A stretch of DNA of 64,000 nucleotides from Arcicella aurantiaca (GCF_003148625.1 NZ_QGGO01000007.1:62001-126000); one strand, 5' to 3'. Numbered from the stretch's first letter, positions 25,534 to 35,120 are shown. Program-made: numbers and translations. Notes: generated by a model not told the origin, from the sequence alone.

Positions 25534-26022
25534 TTATGAAACTAATTTTTTCAATCTATCATAAAAGCCTGTACTCCTAAAAGTAAATGTTTTATGTAAA
25601 ATATAATTAAATACAAAACTGACGCCCATTCCAACTATCTGACAGCCTAACTCGTTTAAGTTCATTGGCTTTTCTGAAAATGGTAGTATTATCGTGTTTT
25701 TACCTAATGTTGATTCTACAAATTTGAGAGATGTAACAGAGAAAAAAACCGTTATTCCCCAAGAACCAACTGCTACCATCATAAACTTGAGCATCTCCCT
25801 GCGAGTTTGATTGGTATTTCGAGCATCAAAAGCGAACATTTTAGTCAAAACAAAACCAACAATGAACGATATAAGATAAGCCAACGATACGGCAGAACTG
25901 TATGAAAAATGAAATGTGTTCCGAAGAATACTTCCAGCTATCAGTTGAACTGCTGCTCCCGTTCCTGCTACTAAAAAATAGGCAATAAGGTCTTTTTTAT
26001 TGATTAAGTTTGATTTCGGCAA
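25534..26022 (-). CDS. GtrA-family membrane protein
   Basis: 162 residues with four predicted membrane helices (about 12-30, 38-56, 75-97, 125-145) and the FxxxFxxGFxxTKMFAFDA-type segment typical of GtrA/DPMS-like flippases, which move lipid-linked sugars or assist polysaccharide synthesis. It starts at TTG 26022, four bases after the nuoN stop, so it is probably translated from the nuo transcript although it has no functional link to complex I. No glycosyltransferase is adjacent. Confidence 0.85.
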   Translation of the reverse strand: MPKSNLINKKDLIAYFLVAGTGAAVQLIAGSILRNTFHFSYSSAVSLAYLISFIVGFVLTKMFAFDARNTNQTRREMLKFMMVAVGSWGITVFFSVTSLKFVESTLGKNTIILPFSEKPMNLNELGCQIVGMGVSFVFNYILHKTFTFRSTGFYDRLKKLVS

Positions 26023-26026
26023 TGTG

Positions 26027-27442
26027 TTAGAAAAGTTTTTTGACTAAGTCTGGAGCAATTCCCAAAATGATAGTCAAGGCTGTTGTTAAGATTAGAGTAT
26101 ATTTATAAATGGGTGAAATTTCGATTTTTTCAGTATCTCCATTTCTCATGTATGCTGCGATAATTGGCTTGAAATAGTAATAAATACCAATTGCTGACAT
26201 TAAAATTGCGATTACCAATAAACCTTTAAATAATATTGATGGATTAGCAAAAGCATCAGTAAAGATAAAGAATTTACCGAAAAATCCTGCCGTTAAAGGA
26301 ATTCCTGCCAATGACAACATTGAAACTGTTAATACAAATGCCAAGAATGGATTGTTTTTCGCTAAACCGTTTAAAGCATCAAAACTTTCATCTGCTTTTC
26401 CTGCTTTTGCTTTCGCTTCTGAAACTACAATTAATACAGCAAATGCTGAAATGGTAGCAATCGAATATGCCAATGAGTAAAATAATATTGATGAGTTTGT
26501 TTCAGGGCGTTTTGCCAATACTGTAATTAATAAATATCCTGCGTGAGAGATACTTGAGTATGCCAACATACGCTTGAAGCTTTGTTGATAAACTGCTGTA
26601 ATATTACCGATGATTAATGTTAAACCTGTAATATATACTAATGGATTTCCCCAAAGACCGTACATTCCTGGAAATGAAGTAGATAATAAACGGTATGTTG
26701 CGGCAACACCTGCTGTTTTCACAACTGTTGACATGAAGGCTGTAAAAATGGTTGGAGCTCCGTCATAAACGTCTGGTGTCCAGAAGTGAAAAGGTGCGGC
26801 TGAGATTTTAAATAACAAACCTACCATTATCAAAATGGTACCTGCCATCAAGATTGGACCATATTGTCCGCCCATTTGTGCTTTTGCTTCGTTTACTGCC
26901 GCTCCAATTCCATGAATTTGGAATGAACCAGTAGCTCCGTAAACTAATGCTACACCAAAAAGTAAAATACCTGTTGCGAATGAACCCATCAAAAAATACT
27001 TCAATGCTGCTTCATTTGAACGTAAATTACGCTTATCAGAACCTGTAAGTACATACATGGATACCGAAAGAATCTCTAAACCTACAAAAAGCATGATTAA
27101 GTTTTCGTAAGTTACCATCATGATTGCCCCAACAACTGAGAAAAGCATAATGGCGTAGTATTCAGCAGGGTGAGAATGTTCTTCATCATCGCCAAAGTGT
27201 CTTGAAATTGCAACGACTAAAAGTGCTGCAACTAAGATTACGGTACTAAAATTGATGGATAAATTATCGGTTTTTAGCATACCGTTGAACCAAAAATACT
27301 CATGATTCCAGTCTGCAAAATTTAGCCCCAAAGCAATGAGGATAAAAATTAAGGTTGCAGGTAATAAGATTTTACGGTTGTTTAAAAACCCTAAAAACAA
27401 ACTACTTATTCCAAAAAGTGATAATGCTATAATTGCGTTCAT
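26027..27442 (-). CDS. nuoN: NADH-quinone oxidoreductase subunit N
   Basis: 471 residues, about 14 membrane helices. Antiporter-like proton channel subunit of complex I; contains the conserved LEILSVSMYVLTG segment (about 118) with the key glutamate, KYFLMGSFATGI, and the lysine-bearing FKISAAPFHFWTPDVYDGAP (about 207-227). Last of the nuoKLMN block, followed by a gtrA-like gene. Confidence 0.96.
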   Translation of the reverse strand: MNAIIALSLFGISSLFLGFLNNRKILLPATLIFILIALGLNFADWNHEYFWFNGMLKTDNLSINFSTVILVAALLVVAISRHFGDDEEHSHPAEYYAIMLFSVVGAIMMVTYENLIMLFVGLEILSVSMYVLTGSDKRNLRSNEAALKYFLMGSFATGILLFGVALVYGATGSFQIHGIGAAVNEAKAQMGGQYGPILMAGTILIMVGLLFKISAAPFHFWTPDVYDGAPTIFTAFMSTVVKTAGVAATYRLLSTSFPGMYGLWGNPLVYITGLTLIIGNITAVYQQSFKRMLAYSSISHAGYLLITVLAKRPETNSSILFYSLAYSIATISAFAVLIVVSEAKAKAGKADESFDALNGLAKNNPFLAFVLTVSMLSLAGIPLTAGFFGKFFIFTDAFANPSILFKGLLVIAILMSAIGIYYYFKPIIAAYMRNGDTEKIEISPIYKYTLILTTALTIILGIAPDLVKKLF

Positions 27443-27452
27443 AATATCAGTG

Positions 27453-27596
27453 ATTAGGGGTTAGGGGTTAGGGGTTAGGGGTTAGTACAAGTTAGTAGTT
27501 ATCGGTTTGGTACAATTATTTGTATAAATGTTCGACCGAAATTCTATATCTTGATTTCTAAAACCTAAAACCAAATACCTAAAACCTCTATTACTT
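27453..27596. repeat. GGGGTTA word repeat with reverse-complement tail
   Basis: Between nuoM and nuoN, GGGGTTA occurs four times in tandem (27457-27485), and 27558-27596 carries CCTAAAACC-type words of the opposite orientation. The two parts can pair imperfectly. Similar CCCCTAA words occur at 31096-31131. Confidence 0.75.
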
Positions 27597-29045
27597 AATG
27601 ATTGATAATAATTGAATAACGGCTGGTTCTGTTAATTTTAAGAACATATTAGGAGCAAGTCCTAAGGCAATAACCATAAATGACAAAGGAAATAATACTG
27701 CTTTTTCTGAGAAAGTTAAGTCTGTAAATCCTTCAGTGATTTTTGAGGTTATTCCAAACATTGATTTCTGAACCATTCTCAACATATACACTGCACCCAA
27801 AATGATTGTTAATCCTGCTATTGCTCCAACCCATGCGTTGTAAGCGTAAACTCCTTTCAATAATAAAAATTCACCCACAAAACCATTCGTTAATGGAAGT
27901 GCAACCGAACCTAACATTAAAATGATGAAGTAAACCGTTAAGTTTGGCGTTGTTTGCGTGATACCACCTAAACGAGCTAATTCACGAGAATTTGTACGTT
28001 GTTGGATAATTTCAACGATGAAGAAAAGACCTACTACGTTGATACCGTGAGCCAACATTTGAATTAAGGCTCCTTGAATACCGTCAATATTTCCACTGAA
28101 AATACCTGCCGACATCAAACCTACGTGTGCAAATGATGAATACGCAATTAAACGTTTCATGTCTTTTTGCTGAATGGCGATGATTGAACCGTACACAATA
28201 CCGATTACTGAAAGAATAACGGCAATCATTCCGTACTTATCAACCGCTGCTGGAACGATTGGCAACACAAAGCGAATCAAACCGTAAGTACCCATTTTCA
28301 ACATGATACCTGACAATAACATCGTACCAGCCGTTGGAGCTTCTACGTAAGTATCTGGTTGCCAAGTGTGGAACGGGAACAATGGCATTTTGATAGCAAA
28401 AGCAATAAAGAATGCTCCAAAAATATAGCTTTGTTGCGTAATATCTAACATTTTCGCTGCCTCATAGATTGAAGCAAAGTCTGATTTATGAGCAATACCT
28501 GGTGTTTGAAGATACAAATAAACCAAAGCCAACAACATAAATAACGACCCGAAAATGGTGTAAACAAAGAATTTGAAAGTAACCTTAATACGGTTTTCAC
28601 CTCCCCAAATAGCAGCGATGAAATACACTGGAATTAGGGCTGCTTCAAAGAAGAAATAGAATAAGAAAATATCTCTTGCGGTAAATACACCAATCAATGC
28701 CGCTTGCATAAACAAGATTAGAGCATAGAAAGTTGGAGCATTTTTGTAATCATTCCCGTAAGTAGAAAGAATGATAAATGGAACCATCAAAGTGGTAAGA
28801 CAAACCAGAATTAAGCTGATTCCGTCGATACCTACTGAGAATTTAATTCCCGCTGAATGAATCCAGTCAAAACTTGTAGCAAATTGCGTAGTTGCATCAG
28901 GTACAAATGAGCCATAAATGAATAGGCCCAAAGCTAATTCTGCAAATGCAAAAGCAGCAGCAACTTTTTTAGTATTTTCCCCTTTTGTCGTGAGGGTGAT
29001 AAGCCCTGCAATGATGGGTAGGAGAATTAGTGAAATTGTTAGCAT
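27591..29045 (-). CDS. nuoM: NADH-quinone oxidoreductase subunit M
   Basis: 484 residues, polytopic. Typical NuoM motifs: FFFEAALIPVYFIAAIWGG (about 132), FKFFVYTIFGSLFML, the lysine-containing FAIKMPLFPFHTWQPDTYVEAP (about 215) and IAYSSFAHVGLMSAG. Part of the membrane proton-pumping arm of complex I. Fourteen bases separate it from nuoL, which indicates a shared transcript. Confidence 0.97.
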   Translation of the reverse strand: MLTISLILLPIIAGLITLTTKGENTKKVAAAFAFAELALGLFIYGSFVPDATTQFATSFDWIHSAGIKFSVGIDGISLILVCLTTLMVPFIILSTYGNDYKNAPTFYALILFMQAALIGVFTARDIFLFYFFFEAALIPVYFIAAIWGGENRIKVTFKFFVYTIFGSLFMLLALVYLYLQTPGIAHKSDFASIYEAAKMLDITQQSYIFGAFFIAFAIKMPLFPFHTWQPDTYVEAPTAGTMLLSGIMLKMGTYGLIRFVLPIVPAAVDKYGMIAVILSVIGIVYGSIIAIQQKDMKRLIAYSSFAHVGLMSAGIFSGNIDGIQGALIQMLAHGINVVGLFFIVEIIQQRTNSRELARLGGITQTTPNLTVYFIILMLGSVALPLTNGFVGEFLLLKGVYAYNAWVGAIAGLTIILGAVYMLRMVQKSMFGITSKITEGFTDLTFSEKAVLFPLSFMVIALGLAPNMFLKLTEPAVIQLLSIIK

Positions 29046-29059
29046 CTTTATATTTTATA

Positions 29060-30961
29060 TTACCCTAAAATAAAACTTTTCAAACTATAGATAATGATGA
29101 TGGCGATTGACAATACCATGGCAAAAATGTAGTAACCCGTAGTGCCATTTTGTAATAAACGAGCTTCTGCCGATAATGCTTTTACCAATTTGCCTATGCC
29201 TTCTACAATTAAATCTATTACTAAGAATTCAAATACAGAAGAGAAGAAATTAGACAATGCCGTGATGGGTTTCACAAATACTTTATCATAAAGTTCGTCG
29301 ATATAGTATTTATTGTAAACAACTTTCTGGAATCCAGATACTTGTTCGTCAGCCACAGGAATGGTCTTTTTACCTACATAAATTACATAAGCTAAACCTG
29401 CTGAAACCAAAGCGGCAATTACAGAAACAATCATTAACGTTTTTTCCAATGATTCATCAACTGCGGCGTGTTCTACATTAGAATGGGCAAAAAGTGGAGC
29501 CATAAATTCAGCTAAACTTGCGTGTCCTCCAAAAATATGTGGCAAATTGAAGAATCCACCCGCTGCCGAAAGCACTGCCAAAATCATTAATGGAGCAGTC
29601 ATCGTAATTGGTGATTCGTGTAAATGATGTTCTTGTTCGTGCGTTCCTCTGAATTCTCCGAAGAATGTCAAGAATAACAAACGGAACATATAGAATGAAG
29701 TCATCATTGAACCAAATACTGCAAAACCCCACATAACTTTGTCATGTTCGAAAACGTGAGCTAAAATTTCGTCTTTCGAGAAGAAACCTGCAAATGGAGG
29801 AATACCTGAAATGGCAATAGTTGCAATTAAGAACGTAATAAATGTGATTGGTAACGCTTTACGCAAACCTCCCATTTTACGAATATCTTGCTCGTCTGAC
29901 ATAGCATGAATCACAGAACCTGCTCCCAAGAATAATAATGCTTTGAAGAAGGCGTGAGTCATTACGTGGAAGAATGACGAAGAATAAGCCATTACACCCA
30001 AGCCCATAAACATATATCCCAATTGAGAAACCGTTGAGTAAGCCAATACTTTTTTAATATCGTTTTGGAATAAACCAATTGAAGCTGCTAAAATTGCCGT
30101 TGCAGTACCAACCCAAGCCACAATGTGTAAGGTATCTGGTGCAAGCGAATACATGAAGTTTGAACGGATAATCATGTAAATACCCGCTGTTACCATTGTA
30201 GCTGCGTGGATAAGTGCAGATACTGGCGTTGGACCTGCCATCGCATCTGGTAACCATGTATATAATGGAATTTGAGCTGATTTCCCCATTGCTCCTACAA
30301 ACAATAAAATTGTAATGTAGAATAAAGTTTTATCGCCCGAAGCATATCCACCGTCAGTTACTCTTTCTAATACGTCTGCATATTCAACAGAACCGAAATG
30401 CGTGATGATTAAGAAAATACCTAACAAAAAGCCTAAGTCACCGATACGGTTCATAATAAAGGCTTTACGAGCAGCATTTCCGTAGTTGTTGTTTTTGTTC
30501 CAGAATCCAATTAATAGATAAGAACATAAACCTACGCCTTCCCAACCAATGAACATTACCACGTAATTTGACCCCATTACTAAAAGTAGCATGAAGAATA
30601 AAAAAAGGTTTAGGAAAGCGAAAAACTTACCGAAACCTTCGTCGTGGCTCATGTAGCCGATTGAATAAATATGAATTAATGAACCAACTCCCGTGATGAT
30701 TAACAACATCAATAAAGATAATTGGTCAATAAGGAATGACATTGAGATATTCAATTTTCCGACGGTAATCCAATCGAAAACTGAAACTATTTGTGGTTTT
30801 CCGTCAAAACCAAAGAATAAAGACAACACACAAGCAAAAGATGCTAAGGCTGCTCCCGTACTAATGATTCCTGCCAATGACTTGGGTACATGGCGAAACC
30901 CGATTCCATTAATAAGGAAACCAAGGAGAGGAAGAAGTGGAATTAGTGTAATTAAAGACAT
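29060..30961 (-). CDS. nuoL: NADH-quinone oxidoreductase subunit L
   Basis: 633 residues, normal length including the C-terminal lateral helix region. Characteristic stretches: GWEGVGLCSYLLIGFW (about 139), KAFIMNRIGDLGF, GKSAQIPLYTWLPDAMAGPTPVSALIHAATMV (about 226-257) and TVSQLGYMF. Distal proton-channel subunit of complex I. It is 169 bases from nuoK, a gap filled with short repeat words, so the nuoK-nuoL spacing is longer than usual. Confidence 0.97.
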   Translation of the reverse strand: MSLITLIPLLPLLGFLINGIGFRHVPKSLAGIISTGAALASFACVLSLFFGFDGKPQIVSVFDWITVGKLNISMSFLIDQLSLLMLLIITGVGSLIHIYSIGYMSHDEGFGKFFAFLNLFLFFMLLLVMGSNYVVMFIGWEGVGLCSYLLIGFWNKNNNYGNAARKAFIMNRIGDLGFLLGIFLIITHFGSVEYADVLERVTDGGYASGDKTLFYITILLFVGAMGKSAQIPLYTWLPDAMAGPTPVSALIHAATMVTAGIYMIIRSNFMYSLAPDTLHIVAWVGTATAILAASIGLFQNDIKKVLAYSTVSQLGYMFMGLGVMAYSSSFFHVMTHAFFKALLFLGAGSVIHAMSDEQDIRKMGGLRKALPITFITFLIATIAISGIPPFAGFFSKDEILAHVFEHDKVMWGFAVFGSMMTSFYMFRLLFLTFFGEFRGTHEQEHHLHESPITMTAPLMILAVLSAAGGFFNLPHIFGGHASLAEFMAPLFAHSNVEHAAVDESLEKTLMIVSVIAALVSAGLAYVIYVGKKTIPVADEQVSGFQKVVYNKYYIDELYDKVFVKPITALSNFFSSVFEFLVIDLIVEGIGKLVKALSAEARLLQNGTTGYYIFAMVLSIAIIIIYSLKSFILG

Positions 30962-31130
30962 ATTTTTTAGCTATGAGTGATGAGCTATGAGTTATAAATT
31001 TGTGAAGTGCTTATCTCCATAATAACTAATTAACTCAATTCTAAGTATCTGTAAAGAATTAGTTTAAGATTTAGCATTAGTGTTATTTTCTGAACACTAA
31101 CCCCTAATTTCTAAAACCTAACCCCTAACA
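30962..31130. repeat. gap between nuoK and nuoL with short repeat words
   Basis: Starts with two GCTATGAGT words (30969-30995) and ends with CACTAACCCCTAA and CCTAACCCCTAAC (31096-31128), the reverse-complement form of the word found between nuoM and nuoN. No gene is visible. Confidence 0.6.
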
Positions 31131-31457
31131 TTACCATTTCAATTTATTCAACAAGCCAACATCAATAGTTTGGATATTTCTGTAAATCATAACGATAATT
31201 GCCAGACCAACTGCTACTTCCGCAGCCGCTACAGCCATGATGAAAAATACAAAAATTTGCCCAGATGGGTCAGACTTGTACGATGAAAATGCTGCTAAGA
31301 GAAGATTCACAGAGTTGAGCATTAACTCAACAGACATGAAAATGATAATGGCATTTCGGCGAGTCAATACGCCGATGATTCCGATGCAAAAAAGTGCTGT
31401 ACTGAACCAAATGTAGTAGTTCAAAGGAATTTGTCGGATAATGTCAGGTATTTGCAT
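31131..31457 (-). CDS. nuoK: NADH-quinone oxidoreductase subunit K
   Basis: 108 residues, three membrane helices. Conserved glutamate segments VELMLNSVNLLL (about 42) and FIMAVAAAEVAVGLAIIV (about 72) are intact; they line the proton path near the quinone site. First gene of the nuoKLMN block; the expected upstream nuoJ is absent and a DnaQ-like exonuclease gene lies there instead. Confidence 0.95.
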   Translation of the reverse strand: MQIPDIIRQIPLNYYIWFSTALFCIGIIGVLTRRNAIIIFMSVELMLNSVNLLLAAFSSYKSDPSGQIFVFFIMAVAAAEVAVGLAIIVMIYRNIQTIDVGLLNKLKW

Positions 31458-31482
31458 AATGCTTGGTTTACGTAATAAGATG

Positions 31483-31490
31483 CAAAAATA
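31483..31490 (-). promoter_or_regulatory. candidate -7 box of nuoKLMN
   Basis: Minus-strand TATTTTTG fits TAnnTTTG and lies 26 bases before the nuoK ATG, between nuoK and the exonuclease stop. It would give the nuoKLMN block its own promoter. Confidence 0.5.
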
Positions 31491-31523
31491 CGGTTTTGCC
31501 TTTAAAATTGAAACGATTATTTT

Positions 31524-32339
31524 CTACTTATTGTTAAAAGCTCTCAACTTTATTTCTGTTAATTTTCTTTTGGTGTCCATCGGGAAATCTCCTTTCATCA
31601 TCCAATCATAATAAGATGGCTCTTCTTTTAAGACTTGTAAGACGGGTTTGCCTGCGTGTTTCCCAAAATTAATTACTTCAATGCCATCTTTGTTATAGGT
31701 TATTCTTTGGGCAAAATCGACTATTTTTGAAGCAGTTATCTCATGTAAAGCATCCATGTCGTTCTTTACAGGTTCAATTTCTTCACCTTGTGCATTCTTG
31801 ATTTTTACGCCTGCATAATGTTGAACTTGAGCGTTAAGAACTTCTAAAGTAGCGATAGTATCGGCTTCGGCAGAGTGGGCGTCAATTAATTCTTTTTGAC
31901 AATAAAATTTATAAGCAGCTCCCAGATTACGAGGTTCCATCAAATGGAAAATACGTTGAGCGTCAATCAAACGACGATTTTTTACGTCGAAATCAACGTC
32001 ATTTCTTAGGAATTCTTCCACTAACATTGGCACATCAAAGCGATTAGAATTGAAACCCGCCAAGTCACAACCTTCCAAAAACTGAGCCATTGATTTGGCA
32101 ATTTGTTTGAAATTTGGCTCGTTTGCTACGTCTTCGTCATAGATTCCGTGTACTAAAGACGACTCCAAAGGAATGGGCATTCCCGGATTTACTCTTCTGG
32201 TTTTTACCGTAACAGTTCCATCAATATTAGCTTTGGCGATACTGATTTCTACAATACGGTCTTTAATCATATTGATACCCGTAGTTTCTAAATCGAAAAC
32301 TGCGAGTGGCTTACGGAGTTTTAATTGATGAGTTAACAT
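31524..32339 (-). CDS. DnaQ-like 3'-5' exonuclease
   Basis: 271 residues. DEDDh exonuclease motifs are complete: Exo I VFDLETTG (D16, E18), Exo II LAGFNSNRFDVPML (about 93-106), Exo III HSAEADTIAT (about 155-164). The C-terminal 50 residues (VINFGKHAGKPVLQVL..EPSYYDWMM) are the extra DUF3820-like domain also seen in exonuclease X-type proteins. Likely a DNA or RNA trimming nuclease in repair or turnover; it could also be called DNA polymerase III epsilon-like, but it lacks a polymerase-binding tail that I can identify. Confidence 0.88.
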   Translation of the reverse strand: MLTHQLKLRKPLAVFDLETTGINMIKDRIVEISIAKANIDGTVTVKTRRVNPGMPIPLESSLVHGIYDEDVANEPNFKQIAKSMAQFLEGCDLAGFNSNRFDVPMLVEEFLRNDVDFDVKNRRLIDAQRIFHLMEPRNLGAAYKFYCQKELIDAHSAEADTIATLEVLNAQVQHYAGVKIKNAQGEEIEPVKNDMDALHEITASKIVDFAQRITYNKDGIEVINFGKHAGKPVLQVLKEEPSYYDWMMKGDFPMDTKRKLTEIKLRAFNNK

Positions 32340-32440
32340 TATGCTTGTTTACAGTTTGGGAATTTTAATGTAAAGTTCCTTCGACCGCAAAGTTAGCCAA
32401 AATAAATCTGAAACGAGTAAGGGGTTTAAATTCTTCTTTC

Positions 32441-32448
32441 TAAATTTG
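32441..32448 (+). promoter_or_regulatory. candidate -7 box of polyprenyl synthase gene
   Basis: TAAATTTG fits TAnnTTTG, 107 bases upstream of ATG 32555. Spacing to a -33 motif is not ideal. Confidence 0.4.
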
Positions 32449-32554
32449 GTGGAATTTAATGTTTGCAAAAACATGAGTTCGGTTTTTTAGTTGAATTAAA
32501 AATGGGTAATCCACTCATTCATTTAGAAATTCATTTTACAAATATCATTTTTTG

Positions 32555-33526
32555 ATGACTACCAAAAACTTCCAACAAGCTCTCAACGAAGAATTTTCTC
32601 AACAGACTTACGGTGAAAATCCTCCAGAATTATACGAACCAATCCGTTATTTGATGTCATTAGGTGGCAAACGATTACGTCCAATGATGACTTTAATGGC
32701 AACTGCTTTATTCACAGACGATTGGCAAAAAGCCGTGAAACCTGCTTCTGCGGTTGAGGTGTTTCATAATTTCACTTTGATGCACGACGATATTATGGAT
32801 AATGCTCCGCTTCGTCGTGGAAAACCAACGGTTCATGAAAAATGGAATGCTAATATTGCCATTCTTTCGGGTGATGTAATGCTCGTGCAGGCGTATGAAT
32901 TATTGATGGAAGTGGAAGATAGTCGTTTCAAAAAAGCCATGAAACGCTTTAATCGCACGGCGGCTGAGGTTTGCGAAGGTCAGCAATTGGATATGAATTT
33001 CGAGAGTCGTGAAAACGTAACCGAAGCCGAATATTTGGAAATGATTAAGCTAAAAACTTCCGTTTTATTAGGTTATGCCTTAGAATTAGGCGGAATTATT
33101 GGCGGAGCAAGTGATAAATCATGTGAATTATTATACGAAGTTGGTATTAATATCGGCTTAGGATTTCAATTAAAAGATGATTTATTGGACGTTTACGGTG
33201 ACCCTGAGAAATTTGGAAAGCAAGTGGGAGGCGATATTATTTCTAACAAAAAAACCTATATGCTCATCGAAGCCATTGAAAAAGCAACGGGCGAAACCAA
33301 AGAATCTTTAAATTATTGGTTAAATGCCAAGGAATTTGACAATGCCGAGAAAGTAAAAGCCGTTACTGAAATCTATGATAAATTGGGTATCAAACAATTA
33401 GCCGAAGCCAAAATCAATGCGTATTTTGATAAAGGTTTGGAATGTCTTGCCAAATTGAAAGTTGAAGACGAACGAAAAACCGAACTAAAAGCATTTGCTG
33501 AAATGTTGATTGACAGAGAAGTATAA
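32555..33526 (+). CDS. polyprenyl diphosphate synthase
   Basis: 323 residues from ATG 32555 (a TTG three bases earlier adds one residue). Chain-elongating trans-prenyltransferase: GGKRLRP near residue 34, first aspartate-rich motif DDIMDNAPLRRG at about 78, KTSVLLGYALELGGI, and second motif FQLKDDLLDVYGD at about 205. It makes farnesyl/geranylgeranyl or longer diphosphates for quinones, lipid carriers or carotenoids. Chain length cannot be read reliably. It depends on the dxr pathway at 18 kb. Confidence 0.93.
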   Translation: MTTKNFQQALNEEFSQQTYGENPPELYEPIRYLMSLGGKRLRPMMTLMATALFTDDWQKAVKPASAVEVFHNFTLMHDDIMDNAPLRRGKPTVHEKWNANIAILSGDVMLVQAYELLMEVEDSRFKKAMKRFNRTAAEVCEGQQLDMNFESRENVTEAEYLEMIKLKTSVLLGYALELGGIIGGASDKSCELLYEVGINIGLGFQLKDDLLDVYGDPEKFGKQVGGDIISNKKTYMLIEAIEKATGETKESLNYWLNAKEFDNAEKVKAVTEIYDKLGIKQLAEAKINAYFDKGLECLAKLKVEDERKTELKAFAEMLIDREV

Positions 33527-33573
33527 TCAGTGAACAATTAACAGATAACAGTTAACATTTTTAAAAGAAGCCC

Positions 33574-34200
33574 ATGTCATTAACTTTCATTTTTATAGGA
33601 ATTACCGTTGTTTTGAGTCTTTACGCTTGGAACAATTACAGTATTATGCACAAATGGATAATGAATCCATATTCAGTGCAGAGAAATCAAGAATATTACC
33701 GTTTTCTAACGTCGGGTTTTCTTCATGCAGATTATGGACATTTGTTTTTTAATATGTTGAGTTTATACTTTTTTGGAGCGAATGTAGAGTATTACTTTTC
33801 TGTTTTATTCGGCGAAAGTACAGGAAGTCTTTTATACGCTGCTTTATATTTAATAGGAATTATTGTTGCCAATTATCCTGATTTTGCAAAATATAAAAAT
33901 AATAGCGGATATAATGCACTTGGGGCATCTGGAGGGGTTTCTGCCGTTGTTTTTTCGGCAATTTTATTTAATCCAACTGATACAATTTTGATTTACTTTA
34001 TTCCAATGCCAGCCTTTATGTATGCGGTACTTTATTCGTTTTATTCATATTATATGTCAAAACGAAATTTGGATAATATCGGACACTCGGCTCACCTTTA
34101 CGGGGCGGGTTTTGGAGTTGTGTTTACCTTATTATTAAAACCTGCTTTAGCTTTGAGTTGTATGGCTCAGATAACGGAATATTTACAGCGGTTTTTATAG
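33574..34200 (+). CDS. rhomboid-family intramembrane serine protease
   Basis: 208 residues with about six membrane helices. Rhomboid features in order: FLHADYGHLFFNMLSLYFFG (about 49), catalytic serine in ALGASGGVSAVVFS (about 116) and catalytic histidine in IGHSAHLYGAGFG (about 170). It would cleave substrates within the membrane. The stop codon lies inside a 25-bp-arm palindrome shared with the convergent cutC gene. Confidence 0.92.
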   Translation: MSLTFIFIGITVVLSLYAWNNYSIMHKWIMNPYSVQRNQEYYRFLTSGFLHADYGHLFFNMLSLYFFGANVEYYFSVLFGESTGSLLYAALYLIGIIVANYPDFAKYKNNSGYNALGASGGVSAVVFSAILFNPTDTILIYFIPMPAFMYAVLYSFYSYYMSKRNLDNIGHSAHLYGAGFGVVFTLLLKPALALSCMAQITEYLQRFL

Positions 34201-34260
34201 TAACACAGACTTCAGTCTGTCTGTAACGATTAACGGACAGACTGAAGTTTGTGTTACTAT
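34197..34260. terminator. 25-bp-arm palindrome holding the stop codons of two convergent genes
   Basis: Arms 34197-34221 and 34236-34260 pair at 24 of 25 positions around a 14-nt loop. The plus-strand stop TAG (34198-34200) and the minus-strand stop of cutC (34257-34259) both fall inside the arms. It should act as a bidirectional terminator and mRNA 3' stabiliser. Confidence 0.85.
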
Positions 34261-35006
34261 AATAAATCCACCACCGCCCGAATTTTATCCGCATCTGAAT
34301 AAACAATATCATATTCTGGAACTTCCGATAGTCCTCCCATTGCAATTCCTTCTTTTCTAAAAACCATTTCAGAATCTCTACTTGATTTTCCTGTTAGGTG
34401 TAAGGCATTTACGCCTGTACTCGCAAGGGTTTGTGCATTTTGTACATTTACGCCACTTCCTGCCATGATTTGAATCCTTCCATCGGCACGTTTTACCAAT
34501 TCTGTAAGGTCTTCAATTCCTTCCATTACCGTATTTTTTTGTCCAGAGGTTAAAATTCTATGACAACCCGCTTCAATAATATCTTCGAGGGCTTCAAAAT
34601 AATCACGAGCCATATCAATAGCTCGGTGAAAAGTAACTTGTAGTGGTTTTGCTAATTCAACCAATTCTTTTGTTTGAGCAATATTTACCCGACCATCTTT
34701 TTGTAAAACTCCCAAAACGATGCCGTCGCATCCCAGCGATTTTACAACTTGAATGTCAGCTTTCATAACTTCAATTTCGTCATCAGCATAACAAAAATCA
34801 CCCCCACGTGGGCGAATCATGGCATGAATTTCGATAGAAGTTTGTTGTTTAGCTAAAGAGATTAAACCTGCTGATGGTGTTGTGCCACCTTCGTACATGG
34901 CAGCACAAAGTTCAATACGTTTTGCTCCCCCTTTTTCGGCAGCAAGGCACGATTCGAGCGAGAAAGCACACACCTCAATGACAGGTGAAAACTTAGTAAG
35001 AGTCAT
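34257..35006 (-). CDS. cutC: CutC family protein
   Basis: 249 residues from ATG 35006 (an upstream start would add eight residues lacking conservation). TIM-barrel CutC fold: VIEVCAFSLESCLAAEKGGAKRIELC at the N-terminus, MIRPRGGDFCYADDEI (about 63), DGIVLGVLQKDGRVN and TFHRAIDMA. Named for copper homeostasis, although the biochemical activity of the family is unsettled. No copper genes are nearby. Confidence 0.93.
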   Translation of the reverse strand: MTLTKFSPVIEVCAFSLESCLAAEKGGAKRIELCAAMYEGGTTPSAGLISLAKQQTSIEIHAMIRPRGGDFCYADDEIEVMKADIQVVKSLGCDGIVLGVLQKDGRVNIAQTKELVELAKPLQVTFHRAIDMARDYFEALEDIIEAGCHRILTSGQKNTVMEGIEDLTELVKRADGRIQIMAGSGVNVQNAQTLASTGVNALHLTGKSSRDSEMVFRKEGIAMGGLSEVPEYDIVYSDADKIRAVVDLL

Positions 35007-35112
35007 AGAAATAAAATTTATTTTAGGCAAAATATAATGTTTTCAGAAAATTTGTGTTATTTGGAAGTAATAATTTTTAAATGGAAACAGTTTTTCATAA
35101 GGAAAAAAATTA

Positions 35113-35120
35113 TACTTTTG
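35113..35120 (+). promoter_or_regulatory. candidate -7 box of DUF2795 gene
   Basis: TACTTTTG fits TAnnTTTG, 93 bases before the ATG; a TTTTT run rather than TTTG lies at the -33 position. Confidence 0.45.

Noticed and set aside
27457-27485. Telomere-like GGGGTTA repeat
   Set aside because: Only four units in a bacterial intergenic gap, one of many word repeats here, so telomere function is implausible.
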